From: Ceratotherium simum simum
Taxonomy: Eukaryota > Chordata > Mammalia > Perissodactyla > Rhinocerotidae
Length of the DNA stretch: 64,000 nucleotides
NCBI RefSeq assembly: GCF_000283155.1
Contig: NW_004454182.1
Coordinates: 7,666,593 to 7,730,592 of the forward strand
Reading direction: 5' to 3'
The position numbers were made by a program, and so were the translations under genes. Of this stretch, positions 1 to 12,069 are shown one piece after another. Below the pieces are notes generated by a model that saw nothing but the letters and a program-made list of their open reading frames with translations, made no database searches and had not been told where the DNA came from. Positions within the stretch are counted from its first letter, which is position 1. The number at the start of each line of letters is the position of its first letter.

Positions 1-1250
1 AGGCAGTAGTAGCTCTACTCTAAGGGAACTGTGATGTGCAGAATACAGCTGGGCATAAGGTGGTGTGGGGAGCTGGAGGTAAGATATGGCTGATAGCTGT
101 ATAATTCGTTCTCCTCAGGGCTATCCCACAGCTGACGCTCTGTAAGCAGAGCAGACAGGAAAAACCTTCACAGCAGAGCAAACGGGGTATGATCATTTAC
201 TGTCCGTTTAGATAATCAGAGAGCCAGATGATGGGGTGAGAAGATCATGTCTCAACCTGTCAGAGATGCCCTGAATGCAAGTCCTGCAGACACGGTTAAT
301 TTGAATAGAAGCTACACACCTCCATGTGCCCCTGAGAAGAGATTAGACCAGCATCCAAGTGGACAGAACCTTGGGCAAGTGTAATCCTTCTGCTCAGTCT
401 GTCCAGAACAGATGACAGGTGATATCTCAAAGGCAAAAACATTCACCTTACCTCTAGTCTTAAAATCCAGAATGAATAGATGACTGGCAGAGGAAACAGC
501 CAACAAGAAATGACAACTACAATGCCATGGAATATGGAATTAGGGAAATTGGTCGTTTTAGAGAGAGCAAGGCTAACTGTTCCTGGGTGAATTAGTGTGG
601 GTGCCTTGTTTAGTTTTCTTTAGTCTTTATCTGATGTGCAGCAGACTGGAGGGGGTGTGTTGTATGGATCCCACAAGGTAGTCCTCCAATCTGGAGTCTG
701 TGGGTCCCTTTCTGGAACCCCCACAGACTCAATCTGTGAACGTGAGCGCGTTGCTCAACCTCTTGGGCTGTGCCTCCAGGCCATGTTCATGGCTCATGGG
801 TAGCAGGGACTCTGGTCCACTGCGGTTGTTGCAGGTCACCCCCCTGTGACTGAGGAAAGCAGGGATCTCTGAATCTCTGCCCAGGGATCTGTAGGGAAAC
901 AAAGGCAATGTCAGGATCTTGCTCCAGAGTTTCAAAGATCAACCAGGAACTTTGGAGTAAGATTTTGGTTTCATAAACACTTTGAGGGCGTGTTTTGGCT
1001 TTACTCCACCTTGTTTCCTCATCGTTCCCAGGGAACTTGGAGGGAATTGCTCTTCATCAGGGTTCATTTGTTTAGGACCTCATCTTATCTCTGTCTAGAG
1101 TCCGCCTTCCTGCTGGATAGTCCCACCTCAGGCTGGGTGAGCAGCCTCTCCTACAACCTAACAAATAGATCCTGAGCAGAAAACACAGAGTTAGAGGAAA
1201 CTTACAGGATAACCAAAGATGACCACCACCAAGCCCAGCCACTTTTGTGC
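1..1250. other. Unclassified intronic sequence
   Basis: Ordinary unique-looking sequence in which I recognise no gene or repeat family. Confidence 0.4.
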
Positions 1251-1271
1251 AAAAAAAAAAAAAAAAAAAAA
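1251..1271 (+). repeat. Poly(A) run (21 A)
   Basis: An uninterrupted run of 21 A. No retroelement body is recognisable upstream, so it may be the tail of an unrecognised insertion or simple slippage. Confidence 0.85.
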
Positions 1272-1335
1272 CTTTTAAAGGTATTTCTTCTTCAAAACAC
1301 TCAACTTCCATCCATCAGAAAATCATTTCAATATG

Positions 1336-1647
1336 CAAGTGTACTTCGGAGAAACTGAGAGTTCTGTTCCAGACCATCACAATAAAGCAAGTCACATGAA
1401 TTTTTTGGTTTCCCAGTGAATATAAAAGTTATGTTTACACTATACTGTAGTCTATTAAGTGTGCAATAGCATTATGTCTAAAAAAACAATGTGCACACCT
1501 TATTTAAAAAATACATTATTGCTAGAAAATGCTAACCATCATCTGAGCCTTCAGTGAGTCGTAATCTTTTTGCTGGTGGAGTGTCTTGCCTTCAATTTGT
1601 AAAAACCTCAATACCTTTGAAGTACAATAAAACGAGGTATGCCTGTA
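1336..1647 (+). mobile_element. Tigger1-type DNA transposon, internally deleted
   Basis: The left end resembles the Tigger1 terminus (ACTTCGGAGA, then TTCCAGACCA). The right end is ACGAGGTATGCCTGTA, the inverted Tigger terminal repeat. The inner flanks also match the Tigger1 consensus as I recall it, but the roughly 2 kb transposase section is missing, with a junction near 1590. This is a non-autonomous fossil. Confidence 0.85.
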
Positions 1648-3049
1648 CCCATTTTGTCACAATAACATTTGACTGCCACTGGCCAAAAAGTTGTCAAAAC
1701 AAATATGCAAATCTATAACATCTACAACGGGAACGATGCCCCCATGGATATGGCATTCTTGAGCAATTAATAGATTTCACGGCCCTTCACGGCAGCCTTA
1801 CATCAAACCCCTTTATTTTACAGCTAAGAAGACAAAGGCCTCAGATGGGAGAAGTGATTGTCCCAAGATCTCCCTGCCAGCTGGTAATCAGCATTCCTGG
1901 CCCTGGGACTTTTCCACCATGCACACTATTTTCCTGAATGATCCTTGCTTCCTGGCAACCCTCTCCAAGGACCACCAAGTTGAGCCCATAGAAATCACGT
2001 TTCTCCAAACTTCCTAGAGCACAGATATCACCTTCCAAGCGCAGCCCCGCTTGCCAACTTTGACACATCTTGTAACAATAACCCCTCTGAGCTGCATTTT
2101 ACGTGATATGAGGCAGGTGTACAACTGTGGAATACATGTCTCAAGAGAGCTTATTAAAACGGCTAAGCCAATTAACTCTCTTAGCAACATGTAACCTTTC
2201 CCAGGAAAATACATCTGAGGCCCAGGAGCTTGTGGGAACAAGCCCTTGGGGGAAAGTGTGGCCTTTGATCTCAGAGATCCTCTCCCCAGGGTCAGCCTGG
2301 CACCGGGGTCCAGGAGACCTCTGACGGCGGCTCTCTTCTGATGTAGGGAGAGGGCAGTGGGCTGGCCCAAGCATAGGACACCATTGCAGACTGGCCCTGT
2401 GTGCAGGGGCAGAGAGCAAGCCCGGGAGACAAAGGAGATGAGAAGCAACTCATCCATTAGAGCGGGTTACGAAAACGCAATTGATGGATGACTCACTGGG
2501 CATAGAAAGTGACTTAATAGGAAACCAAGGTGAGGAGGAAGGTATGCTTCTCTGCTTTATGAAGGCGGTAGTGAAACTACAGCAGGGCAGAAGGAGGCCA
2601 AAGGTAGGGTTTTAATCTTTGCCTCTGCTAGTTAGCTTTAGACGGGGAGAAATCTCTGGCCTGGGTTCAGGGACTGCACTCCTCACAAGTGGGACCACGT
2701 GAGGACTGAATGACCGCTACTGGATGATGGCCCTGGGTGTCCCCTCATACAAGCTATCATCTTCCGGTCTGAGGCATATGCTTCAAGATCATCTAAATTT
2801 TGCGAACGAACGATTGTAGGATTACAGTGACACCATGCTGCCCCGATGGACACCATCTTGACTTCTGCACCACAGGGGATTCCCAACCAAAGCCTCCTTC
2901 TCCTAGCAGGTGCTTTCCTGGTATTTGGATCACCTGGGGCTTGTGTACCAGCAGCACAAGACCCTCCCAGACTTGGCTGAAGCTCAGGTACCCGTGCAGG
3001 GGAACTTGTGTGGGACCTGAAGTCAGCAAGCCATGGGTGGCAACCCAGC
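1648..3049. other. Unclassified intronic sequence
   Basis: No repeat or gene is recognised. The minus-strand open frame at 2014-2457 lacks any recognisable domain. Confidence 0.35.
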
Positions 3050-3200
3050 CTCACTTACTTCCTGGCTGTCTGTTCTCTGAACTTCCATTTCCTCATTCAG
3101 AAAGTGAGGGTAATAGTAATTTCTTCGGGCTGTTCTGAGGATTACATAGGATTACGTATGTGAAATGCTGAGTTCACTTTAGATGCTCAAACTATCCATT
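3050..3200 (+). repeat. MIR SINE fragment
   Basis: Shows the MIR core and tail pattern: a CTTCCATTTCCTCATTC block, a purine-rich AGTGAGGGTAATAGTAAT block, then GAGGATTACAT. Strongly diverged. Confidence 0.5.
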
Positions 3201-3424
3201 TCTCTTCTTTTCTCTGGCGGGTCTTGGATTCAAATATGCCAGCGCCAACGCAGTGATGCTGGGGGATTTTCTAACCATGATTGGGGCAGGGGAGAGAGAG
3301 CAAGGGAAAGAGGATTCCCAGCGGAGTTTAACCAGCAGAGAAAGGAGTGCTGGGCTGGAGGCCCTGCCCCGGGATGGGGAGAGGAGCCAGAGACAGGCAC
3401 ATCAGGTGGAATGCACCAGACTAG

Positions 3425-3600
3425 CTGCTGTGTCTTTCACTGTGGTCCTCAGTCCTGTCGCACATTAGAATCAACGTGGGAACTTTTAAGAACACTGATG
3501 CAGGGGCCCTGACCCCAAGCCAATTAAGTCAGGATCTCTGAGGGTACAGCCTGGGCGCTGGTATTTTATAATGGCCCCAGGTGATTGTTACCTGAACCAG
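3425..3600 (+). mobile_element. MER5A-like hAT-Charlie fragment
   Basis: Carries blocks typical of MER5A: CATTAGAATCAACGTGGGAA, GGGCCCTGACCCCAAGCC, a GGTATTTTATAATGG block and CCCAGGTGATT at the far end. Old and diverged. Confidence 0.6.
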
Positions 3601-4590
3601 AGTGGAGAGTCACTCCTAAGAAGGGAGAAACAAGGGCAGAGACTTAAAAAGTAAGTTTGCCTCTTAAAGGGCAAGAATGAAGGACCCAGTGGGGAGGAAA
3701 GAGGATTGATGGAAGCCACTCCCAGGAGCTCGAGGGGTGGGCATCCTACTTAACATGGAATTCTGATTTGCAGCCTGGTGACCCCGGGGAAGAACCCCAG
3801 ACCCAGACATGGCCTTGAATAGCAGATGGGGAGAGGGCAGGGAACAGCCTTTTCCTTGGAGTCCGCTGGAGAGACCCTTGCAGGAAGAGGGGTCCTCCCT
3901 GTAGAGCCAAGCCTTCCCAGGAGCCTGAGGTCAGAGTCTGGGGCCTGGACTAACCCAGAAAGCAAATGGAGGTGGCGGGCCCTGCAGAGCCCCTAAATCT
4001 CCCACACCAGCATCTGGTGGAAATTAACCTTGAGCTCTCGAGCTGGCAGAATGCCAAAATCAACCCATTGACCTTGCTGAACAAAAATTTCTTCTTCATT
4101 GGGTCCTACCCAGAAGGCTGCAAGTCCCCTATTAGTCGTTCCTTTAAAATAGCAGGGCGATGGGGCCTGTTAGAATGGAACATTGTCCTGAGTTACCATG
4201 TCATTAGTCTTAGTTGAAATCTCTTGATGGGATCAGCTGGGGCAGGGGACGTCAAGAGAATGGAAGACAGGTCTACAAAGGGTGAGTCAGAGAGCGCTGT
4301 GAGGCTGCGGGCTGCTTAGGAGGCTAGAGCAGGTGGAGCGTGGCAGTAAGTCCTGAGCACCTAGAAGGAGGAGCGTAAGCGCTCTGGGAATCAATGGCCA
4401 GCCCTTCACAAGTCCTAATGATGGCAGGACCAGGAGCCCTGGAAATCCAGTTCCCTTGTTCTGATTTGCAGCAACCCAGAGCCTTGCTTCTGGCATGTCT
4501 GCCTACTCTCTCACCCTAACAAATGTCAGGGCAGTGTCTGTCCCTCACACTTCCTCTCCTCCTTGTCTTCTTTTTCACTTTCCCTCCTCC
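3601..4590. other. Unclassified intronic sequence
   Basis: No gene or repeat family recognised. Confidence 0.35.
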
Positions 4591-4593
4591 CTC

Positions 4594-4945
4594 TGTCTTA
4601 GTACATTTGGGCTGCTATAACAAAATATTATAGACTGGGTGGCTTAAACAACAAACATTTATTTCTCACAGTTCTGGAAGCTGGAAAGATTCTGTGCTGG
4701 CAGGTTCGGTGTCTGGTGGGGATGCTCCCCCTGGTTTGCAGATGGCCACCTTTTTACTGTGGCTGAGAGAGAGAGGGCTCCAGTCTCTTCTTATAAGGGC
4801 GCTAATTCCATCATGGGCCCCCATCCTCAGGACCTCATCTAAACCTAACTACCTCCCAAAGGCCCCACCTCCAAATACCACCACATTGGGGGTTAGGGCT
4901 CCAATATACAAAGTTCTGGGGGACAGATTTCAGTCCCTAGTGTCC
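4594..4945 (-). mobile_element. MaLR solo LTR (MST/MLT1 type), antisense
   Basis: Read on the plus strand it starts TGTCTTAGTACATTTGGGC and continues with GACTGGGTGGCTTAAACAAC, ATTTATTTCTCACAGTTCTG and a TTCTTATAAGGGCG block. This is the reverse complement of a MaLR LTR. No internal region flanks it, so it is a solo LTR. Confidence 0.8.
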
Positions 4946-6080
4946 GTATCATTATTTGGGGAATCGACTGCTGATCAGGAACACCCATTCTGGACTTTCT
5001 GTGGGCAAAAAGCAAACATCTATTGGGTTAATCCACTGGGACTTTGGGGTTGATCTGTTTCTGCAATTGACATTATTTTATACCCTTTCCCATGAACTCA
5101 TATCCCTTTACATAGCATGTAAGGTAGTGAAAGACCTGGCCTTTTCTAGCTGACATCTCTTCACTCCTGCCTTAGTCAGCCAGCTGCAACCTTGTTTTAC
5201 TCTTTGCCGTCGCACAAATATGGCATGCCCTTGCTTGCTTTGCCTTGAACATTAGAACACGCTCCTTTCCTCTGCCTCAAATGCTCCTAGGAATCTGTCC
5301 TACAGGCTCATCACCGGATACCATGTCTGCTATAATCACAGTGACATCCGTCGCAGATGGCGACTGCCGACTTCTTGTCCACCTCCATCCCTGAGGAAGC
5401 GCGCCTCGTTTGTCACTAGAATATACGAACTCGTAATGGGGCTCAGAGGATTCACTAGCCAGAATCAAAAAAGGTGCTGGGTTTTTTTTTTTCCAGTACT
5501 TTTTTCCTGCTTAATTGAAAATTGTCTTTGTGGAAAAAAATCATGGCAAATTTCATTATTTGTATATTTTGTTTTCTTCAAAACCAATATTGGATGAGGT
5601 ATGATTATCATTGTCACTATTAAAGTGAAGACTATCTTGCAATAGATAGAAATTAAAGGATACCCTGGGGTTATTATTAATAACAGTATTTATTAGTCTA
5701 AAGTGGAAAATGTTAGAGAAAGTAAACAGCTACAAAGTTCAGAGCTTGCCAGTGACGTCCCAGATCATAAATCAAGGTGCTCTCTTTGCAGTCCCCATAA
5801 TGTCCCTCAACAGTGAGCACTGATGACGGCCACTCTCCTCTTGAAGCCATTTTATCCCTTTGGTCTCTATAACAAGCATGTGCCAGCAGATTTCAACTGG
5901 TGTTGCTCTCTCAGCGAGACCTCTCCCTGCCCTCTCAGATGAGATCAAGTTCCTTATAAAGTGACGTCACTCTCCTTTACTACGCTTTTCACAACTCTTC
6001 TGTTTGTCTCCTGCTTCTCAATCTACTCCTGCTTTGTTTCCTTTGCAGGCTTACTGGTCTCCATATGAGAGACCAACTTT
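4946..6080. other. Mostly unclassified; includes a CpG cluster at 5313-5437
   Basis: No gene is seen. About ten CpG dinucleotides lie within about 125 bp at 5313-5437, unusual for this AT-average background. The last ~150 bp resemble an L2 3' end. Confidence 0.35.
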
Positions 6081-6084
6081 TAAT

Positions 6085-7075
6085 TAACATTAAAAGTTAA
6101 TTTCCTCAAGGCTGTGTCTGGGACCTCTTCTCTCTTCATGTTTGCTCTCTCCCTGGGTGAACTTCATGCCGACAGCTGCATCGACCCCTGACACTCCCAT
6201 GAACCACATCTTTGTATCTCCAGCTCTCTTCTCTGAGCTCCAGAACTGCCCACTGGACATGTCTCAGAGTCAACTCCGAGTCCACGCTCCTCTGCCTCCC
6301 AACTGCTCCTCATTCAGGTTCCCCCATTCAAGCAAAGCCTCACCCTCCATATGGTTCTATAAGCCAGAAACCAAGTGTCATGCCTGTCACTGTTCGATCA
6401 CGCAATCCCAAATCCAACCCATCACCAGGTCCTGGCAATTTTAATTCCTAAATATGCCCCCAATCCACCCATTTCTCACCACTTCTGTTACCCTAGTCCA
6501 AGCTATTCTCGCCTCTTTCCTAGGTCTGTGCAATAACTTCCTGACTGGTCGGTCACCCCTTGTCCATCCACTCTGGATGTCTATGTTCTATTCTCCACAA
6601 AGCAGCAAAGCAGTCTTGTCAAAATGCAAGTATGATCCTATCACCTTCCTCTTTAAATCTTGCCAATGACTTCTTATTCCTCTCAGGATAAGAATAAATT
6701 CTTCAGCTTGATCCATGGAGCCTGGCCTGGCCTCAGCTTCTCACCACTTCACCCATACTACATCCATCCTCCCTTCTTTCAGTTTCTTGAAACTTCCATG
6801 GTTCTCCCATCTCTTCCAGGACCTTAACACCTGCTGTTCCCCTAGTCTGGGTGGTCCTTCCCACCAACTCCCTGCTCCCCTTCTCCCACCCTACCCTCCT
6901 CTTGGGTGTTAACTCATGTCACCCTCTCAGATGAAACTAGATCCCTATTAGATGATGTCATAATTCGATATACTTTTCATTATTATACTTTTAACAAGTG
7001 CATTTTTACATTTATTTGGGCAACTATTAGATATCATCTGTCTCCTTGACTGGATGGTAAGTTCTCAGGGGAGAG
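6085..7075 (+). mobile_element. L2 LINE, 3' part
   Basis: Long pyrimidine-rich sequence following the L2 3' ORF/UTR order: AACTGCCCACTGGACATGTC, then CTAGTCCAAGCTATT, TGCAATAACTTCCTGACTGG, TCCATTCTCCACA-like, and a 3' TCTCCTTGACTGGATGGTAA block. The frame (a DYCN-like segment in the CR1/L2 reverse transcriptase tail) is broken. Confidence 0.8.
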
Positions 7076-10000
7076 GGGATGAGGAGAATGAGGAGAGCCT
7101 GTATCTGGTTTTGCTCATAGTTGTCTCCTGAGAGCCTATTCCAGGGCCTTGAGTCACACCTTTTTAAGATTTTTATGAAGAAGCAGATTTGCTATGATTT
7201 GTGAAGAATGGAAGTTCGTCTCTGGATTTCTCTTTAAGGCTTTCTAATTACCATAATGGATGCTGCTGAGAAACTATGAGCTCTTTTGGCCAAGAGACGA
7301 TCTGCAAAAGGAGACTGGCTGTGGTTGGACAGCTATGAAAACTTTCTAACGCTGGAGGAATTGCTTCGGCAGGCAGCAGTCCAGAGAGGCAACACCTCCT
7401 TGACTTCTCTGCCCCAGAGATGGTTGACTCCTGGAAATCCTGCAGAATGCTTTTGAAGATCTCTTCTTGGAGACAATCTCAAACTTGAAACGCAAATTGG
7501 TATCTTTTTCTTGCTGACACAGACAACATCAGTGATTCAGGCCTTACCAAAGTTGCTGACAAAGAAAGGAAATGACTCTGGGTGAATTCAACCCAAAGAG
7601 TCTTAGAGAATTTTGACCCAAGCCTACTCTTGCCAGACAACATTAATTACAGGAGCTTGAGTTTCATTTGATACTTTGGTGACTTTTTAATACATTTCCA
7701 TCACATTAAAAAAATAAAATCAATTAGATATTATAGATATATATGCGCTACCATGTCAAGGACCACTTGGCAATATTCATCATTGTAGTCTTTTGTATTA
7801 TATGAGCACAAAATTGTGAGTGTAGTATGTATAGATGTGTTTTTCTGGAAAGGGAATCCATAGTTTTGATCAATTTCCTAAAGAGGTCTTGATTTACAAG
7901 TGTAGGAACCAGCAAACTACCCACTAAAGCCTCTTCTGGTTCTAAATTACGTACATCTTAAAGTCTAATGCTCAATTCTTGGAAAATGTAGTGAAAATCT
8001 GGATCCCTTGTATGCAATATCAAACATTTGTCTGAAAAAAAAATTTCAGTTTTATCCAGATGTTTGGAGTCACATACTTAGAGTCAAAGAACTTGCCCAT
8101 AACGTTAACTCACACGTTTGCATGATGGATGCTGGGCTCTTCATTTGCCCTGGGCCTAAGTGTATGCACCTAAGTTCAGCTCATCTGAAGGTTGTCAGGG
8201 ACCCATCATGGCAGGAAAGGGGAAGATGCTGTGAACAATCCACAATTCTTGATCAATAGCCAATACATGCCTCCTTACTTATCCCCATGAAATCACCTTG
8301 ATCGTAACAACCAAAACTTGATAGGAGCTGAGTCAGATATCCGCCCATTAAATCCCCACCCAGCCCACCTCTGGAAAGTGGGGGAGGAAAGCCAAAGGGC
8401 AATGTGTCTTTTCCGTGTAGAAGGTGTCTTATTTGTCTGAACACCTGCACAGGACAGGAAGAGGCCAGGACAAGAGCCCAGACCCACACCCAACACCATC
8501 CCAGGGCCACAGGAAGGGTCGCCCCAAGTCCTCCTGACTTCTTGGTTATAGGGAATTAACGCTGCAAGATTCATGATGAAAGATGTAGAACTTAGAGTCT
8601 TCAAACGCTCACTCCAAAGAATTTTAACCACAGACTCCTAAAAGGTTGCTATTTTTTGTTCCTTTTTTGTATTTCACGATAGCCTTAAGGACAAACTTAA
8701 AAACCACTGCCACTGTATAAGGTAGCACCGATTGTCCAAGGAGCTCAAACTCTATTTCCATACAATATCTTACTTATCCTCCACTATTCCCCGAAATGTC
8801 CTCCTTCCTTGAGGCGTCCTTCTCTGCTTTGGGTTACTCTCAACATGAAGTGAATACTGGAGCCTCTTCCTTTTCCCTCTCAATAAAATGCCTTTGACCT
8901 CAAACCAGAGGGATGGAGCAGGGGAATAAAATTAGTAAATGACACACACTCAGCTCTTATCCTTTGCAGAACATTACCAGGTCCTAGTTATGTAGTTCCT
9001 GGCTCATTTCTTTGGGCCTCCTCAAACAAATATTTGATGTAGGGCCTGCGATCATTTCCTGAGGCATTTCTCCCTGCACAGCTCAATGGCACTATTGGGT
9101 GGGGTAATAAAGGGTCTGTTTACAATATTAAGTTTCTCAAGACTTGAGGGGGGGTATTTTGGACTCTTCACCACTGATCAATTTTTCAGTCTGCTGCTTT
9201 ATCTACCTGACAGGAAGACTTGAACTCCTGCCATTTCTAAATTGCACTTTTAAATATTGACTTAATGGCGAGACTCAAAGTGTCATAACACAGCTCACTG
9301 GAGCAATGAAGATTTCCCAGGCCTCATCAAGAGATCTGTACAACGTCCTGTGGGGAGTGGAGAAGGAAGAAGAGGATTTGAGAAGAAAAATAAAATCAAG
9401 CCATGTTTAGAAGAAATGCCACTGCACTTCACTTAATCTTGCAGAGACAAATGAACACTCACTGGGCTATTAGCTGTGGCTGGAGTCAACCAAGGGAGAA
9501 GCAGAAAGCATAGCAGTGACCATTAATCCCTCCACTGTCAACCAGTAAGAATGGAAGCTCTCTCTCACAGCACTTTTATTTGTGTATCCAGTTTAGAAGG
9601 ACTGGACAGTGTCTAAGAAACAAGAGACTTGTCATCTAATTTCTATAAAGACTTCAACATGGCCAGATCATTAGCTACTCTTCACTTAGGTCACTGAGAA
9701 ACTTCTAGGAGGCTATCTTTTTAGCTTTTTCCCTCCTGATAGTTAACACTATAAACTGATCTTAAGGCGTATTTGTCACATCACATTAGCTGCTGAGCTG
9801 TAAATCAAAGGAAGCGATTGGCCCTTTCTTGCCCTTAAAGAGCTGTTTTGGAGGAGCAACAAGATATTATATTTCACATGCAAATTCGCCTTGAGATTTT
9901 TTTTGGATACTCAGTGATACATAAATTCAAGTTGTTTATTATCATTAAGGAGCCAGATTCTCCAGGATGAGATAAGAGAATGCTGTGTAATACAGCAGAG

Positions 10001-10700
10001 AGAAGTCTGAAATATGGCAACTGCCTCCCTGTAGGATCTCCCCTCGTCTTGCCACGAGCATTGGCATCCACGGCTATCCAAAAGGCTGTCGACAGGAGAT
10101 CATATATGTCATATGTGAAGGAGGCATGTGTGGGGAGCTGGGGAGAGATTATGGGGGAGGTGTTCTTCAGAACATGAAGACCTCAAATTCTAAGACCTTG
10201 AAAGTTAAATTAACCAGATACCATAGAAGATGGCCCCGATGGCATCAGGCAATATTCACCTTGGTGGTTCTTAGATTTGTTTTCAGGTGGTCACTAAGAC
10301 AGCATGCCAATCTGTTCCATCTCTTATGCCTACACATGTGGGCCCTTGCATTTTTTGATAATGATTTCTGAGAATGACTTCAAAGTGCAGCAAGATCTTT
10401 TGGCTTTAGACCTCATCACACTGGGCTGAATCATGAACTTGACTCCTCTAGTGAGTCTCATTAGCTTGGCTGAGGCACTGACTTGTTTCCTTGATCTCAT
10501 GTCCAACTCCGTGATAAGTTGAGTCTCCATTTAAGGCAATGGAGTCCTCTTAAACACTTCCCTTGCTTGAAAGCTTCTCATGTCAGCTGAGATAGCTGCT
10601 ATGTACAAAATTCCAGGTGTCTTCTGAAGAAACTCTAGCACTCCTCTTGAAACTACATCTGCCAGCAGAGCCAATCTGTGTCTGTCCTTCTGCCCAGTTT
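7076..10700. other. Unclassified intronic sequence
   Basis: No gene or confidently named repeat. An AATAAA near 8882 has no associated transcript structure that I can see. Confidence 0.3.
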
Positions 10701-11200
10701 TGAATTAATGTAGCCTGCTCTGCTCTGGCCTTCATGGGCTCACCTGTGGATGCCAGTCTCTGCTCTCTGGCAGCTTTCAGGGCACTTACCACAGCACAGC
10801 CGTGTGTCTGCTTTCCCTGGTCTCCATCTATCTGGGTTCTATGTTCCTCCAAGAGCTGGCGCAGCTTTAAATGCCCTGAGCAGCTCTCCACGTGACCACT
10901 TCCAACCACCATCCTCCAAACTCCTGCTGAAGGCCCACGCCCTCAGTGTGAGCCATCTGTGATTCAGCCTTGGCTGACTCATCCTTCTTTCCACTCTCCC
11001 TGTACCCACCTGCCACCGTCCCCCATAACCCACTGTGCTCTCAGAACTCTATCAGGCTGTTGCTGCCCTCCAATCCAGGCCCACGAGATCCCCTCAGCTG
11101 CTTCTCCCCATTTATCCTTCATTTCTTTTAGGCTTCCCCTGAAATCTTCTTCCATAAATCCTCTTCCAATCATCATTATTCCACCATTAAGAATTAGGAA
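10700..11200 (+). repeat. Pyrimidine-rich stretch, possible old L2
   Basis: C/T-rich with short blocks reminiscent of L2 (CACGTGACCACTTCC, TCCTTCATTTCTTTTAGG), but too diverged to name with confidence. Confidence 0.25.
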
Positions 11201-11889
11201 AAAAGTATCTACAGCCATGCATGGAAAAGTCAAATTGTCCACCTACCTAAAGAACAAAGCCCACCAACGGGAAGACAATGGTAAGTTGATTAGTTTGTTA
11301 TCTCGGAATCCTCTCATCCTTAATGAAAGATTTTTGACTGCCAAGATGATAGTATCCTGAGGCCTTCACACTTCACACAGCAGCCAGGGCAGTGTGCGTG
11401 ATTATTGGCCTCCTTGCAGTAAGTAAAGTCATTTAGTTCCTCAGTGATCTAGGATGTACAGGAGGAATATTAATACAAAAGGACTTCATTTAATGCACTA
11501 CCAAAAAGTTGCAAGTGCTTTGAATCCTCTTTTCACTATTGTAAGGGAGCTCAAAATCTGTAGAACTGGTATGCTGACTTTCTTTGTAAAGCAAATAAGC
11601 ATCCTATAATTTCTCTCTCCTCTATATCCAAAATTTTGCACATGAAAAAGCATGATATACTGCAGCAATATTGCTGAACCAAGGGAATCATTGTGTCTGG
11701 TCTGATGTTAGAGAGTTCAAAACAAAATTTTAAAAAACATACCCATGCGACACATTTCCAGAACAAAGATCCCATTTTCCAACCCCTGGCTTGGTCTTCA
11801 AACACGACGTCTACATCCTTTGTCCTCAGAGATGCCATGGTGTTTTGAGGTTTAGAAGGTTGCAGGGGCCTGGATGTCAACACACTCAC
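11201..11889. other. Intron 2 sequence next to exon 2
   Basis: No repeat recognised. It runs up to the GTGAGT donor of exon 2. Confidence 0.4.
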
Positions 11890-12069
11890 CTGGCCAGTAG
11901 TACATGTAGACCTTCCTTTTGGCTTTGGTCAGAGTGATCCACAGAGGTTCTGATCCATTCCACCAGAGAGGCATCAGGCTGTCTCTGTTGACACCAATGT
12001 CAAATGACTTGTTGGTAATGGGGTCCCACATGTAGTTCCCGATCATCTGATGGACCTCACAATGGCGAC
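11890..12069 (-). CDS. ENPP6: ENPP6 exon 2 (residues 81-141)
   Basis: The second coding exon is 180 nt, bounded by an AG acceptor at 12071-12070 and a GTGAGT donor starting at 11889. The last base of exon 1 completes Gly81, then [16 protein letters not shown] follows. The exon ends at ...YYWPG, with one base of the next codon carried over. It supplies Asn92, 21 residues after the Ser71 nucleophile, which is the usual spacing of the substrate-stabilising Asn in NPP enzymes. It also carries two N-glycosylation sequons (N100-K-S and N118-G-S) and Cys84. Both boundaries are phase 1, so the exon is symmetric and losing it would not shift the frame. No stop or frameshift is present. The remaining zinc ligands (human numbering near 193, 197, 240, 241 and 354) must be encoded left of the window. 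Confidence 0.96.

Larger units (their letters stand above)
1..11889 (-). other. ENPP6: 5' part of ENPP6 intron 2
   Basis: This starts at the exon 2 donor (11889-11888) and leaves the window on the left. I looked for the expected exon 3 reading frame (after YYWPG, beginning CEVEI) on the minus strand and did not see it, so exon 3 should lie beyond position 1. The content is repeats plus unclassified sequence. Confidence 0.8.

Noticed and set aside
1..11889. Further ENPP6 exons
   Set aside because: The minus strand was searched by eye for the expected exon 3 peptide and none was found. Exon 3 most likely lies left of the window.
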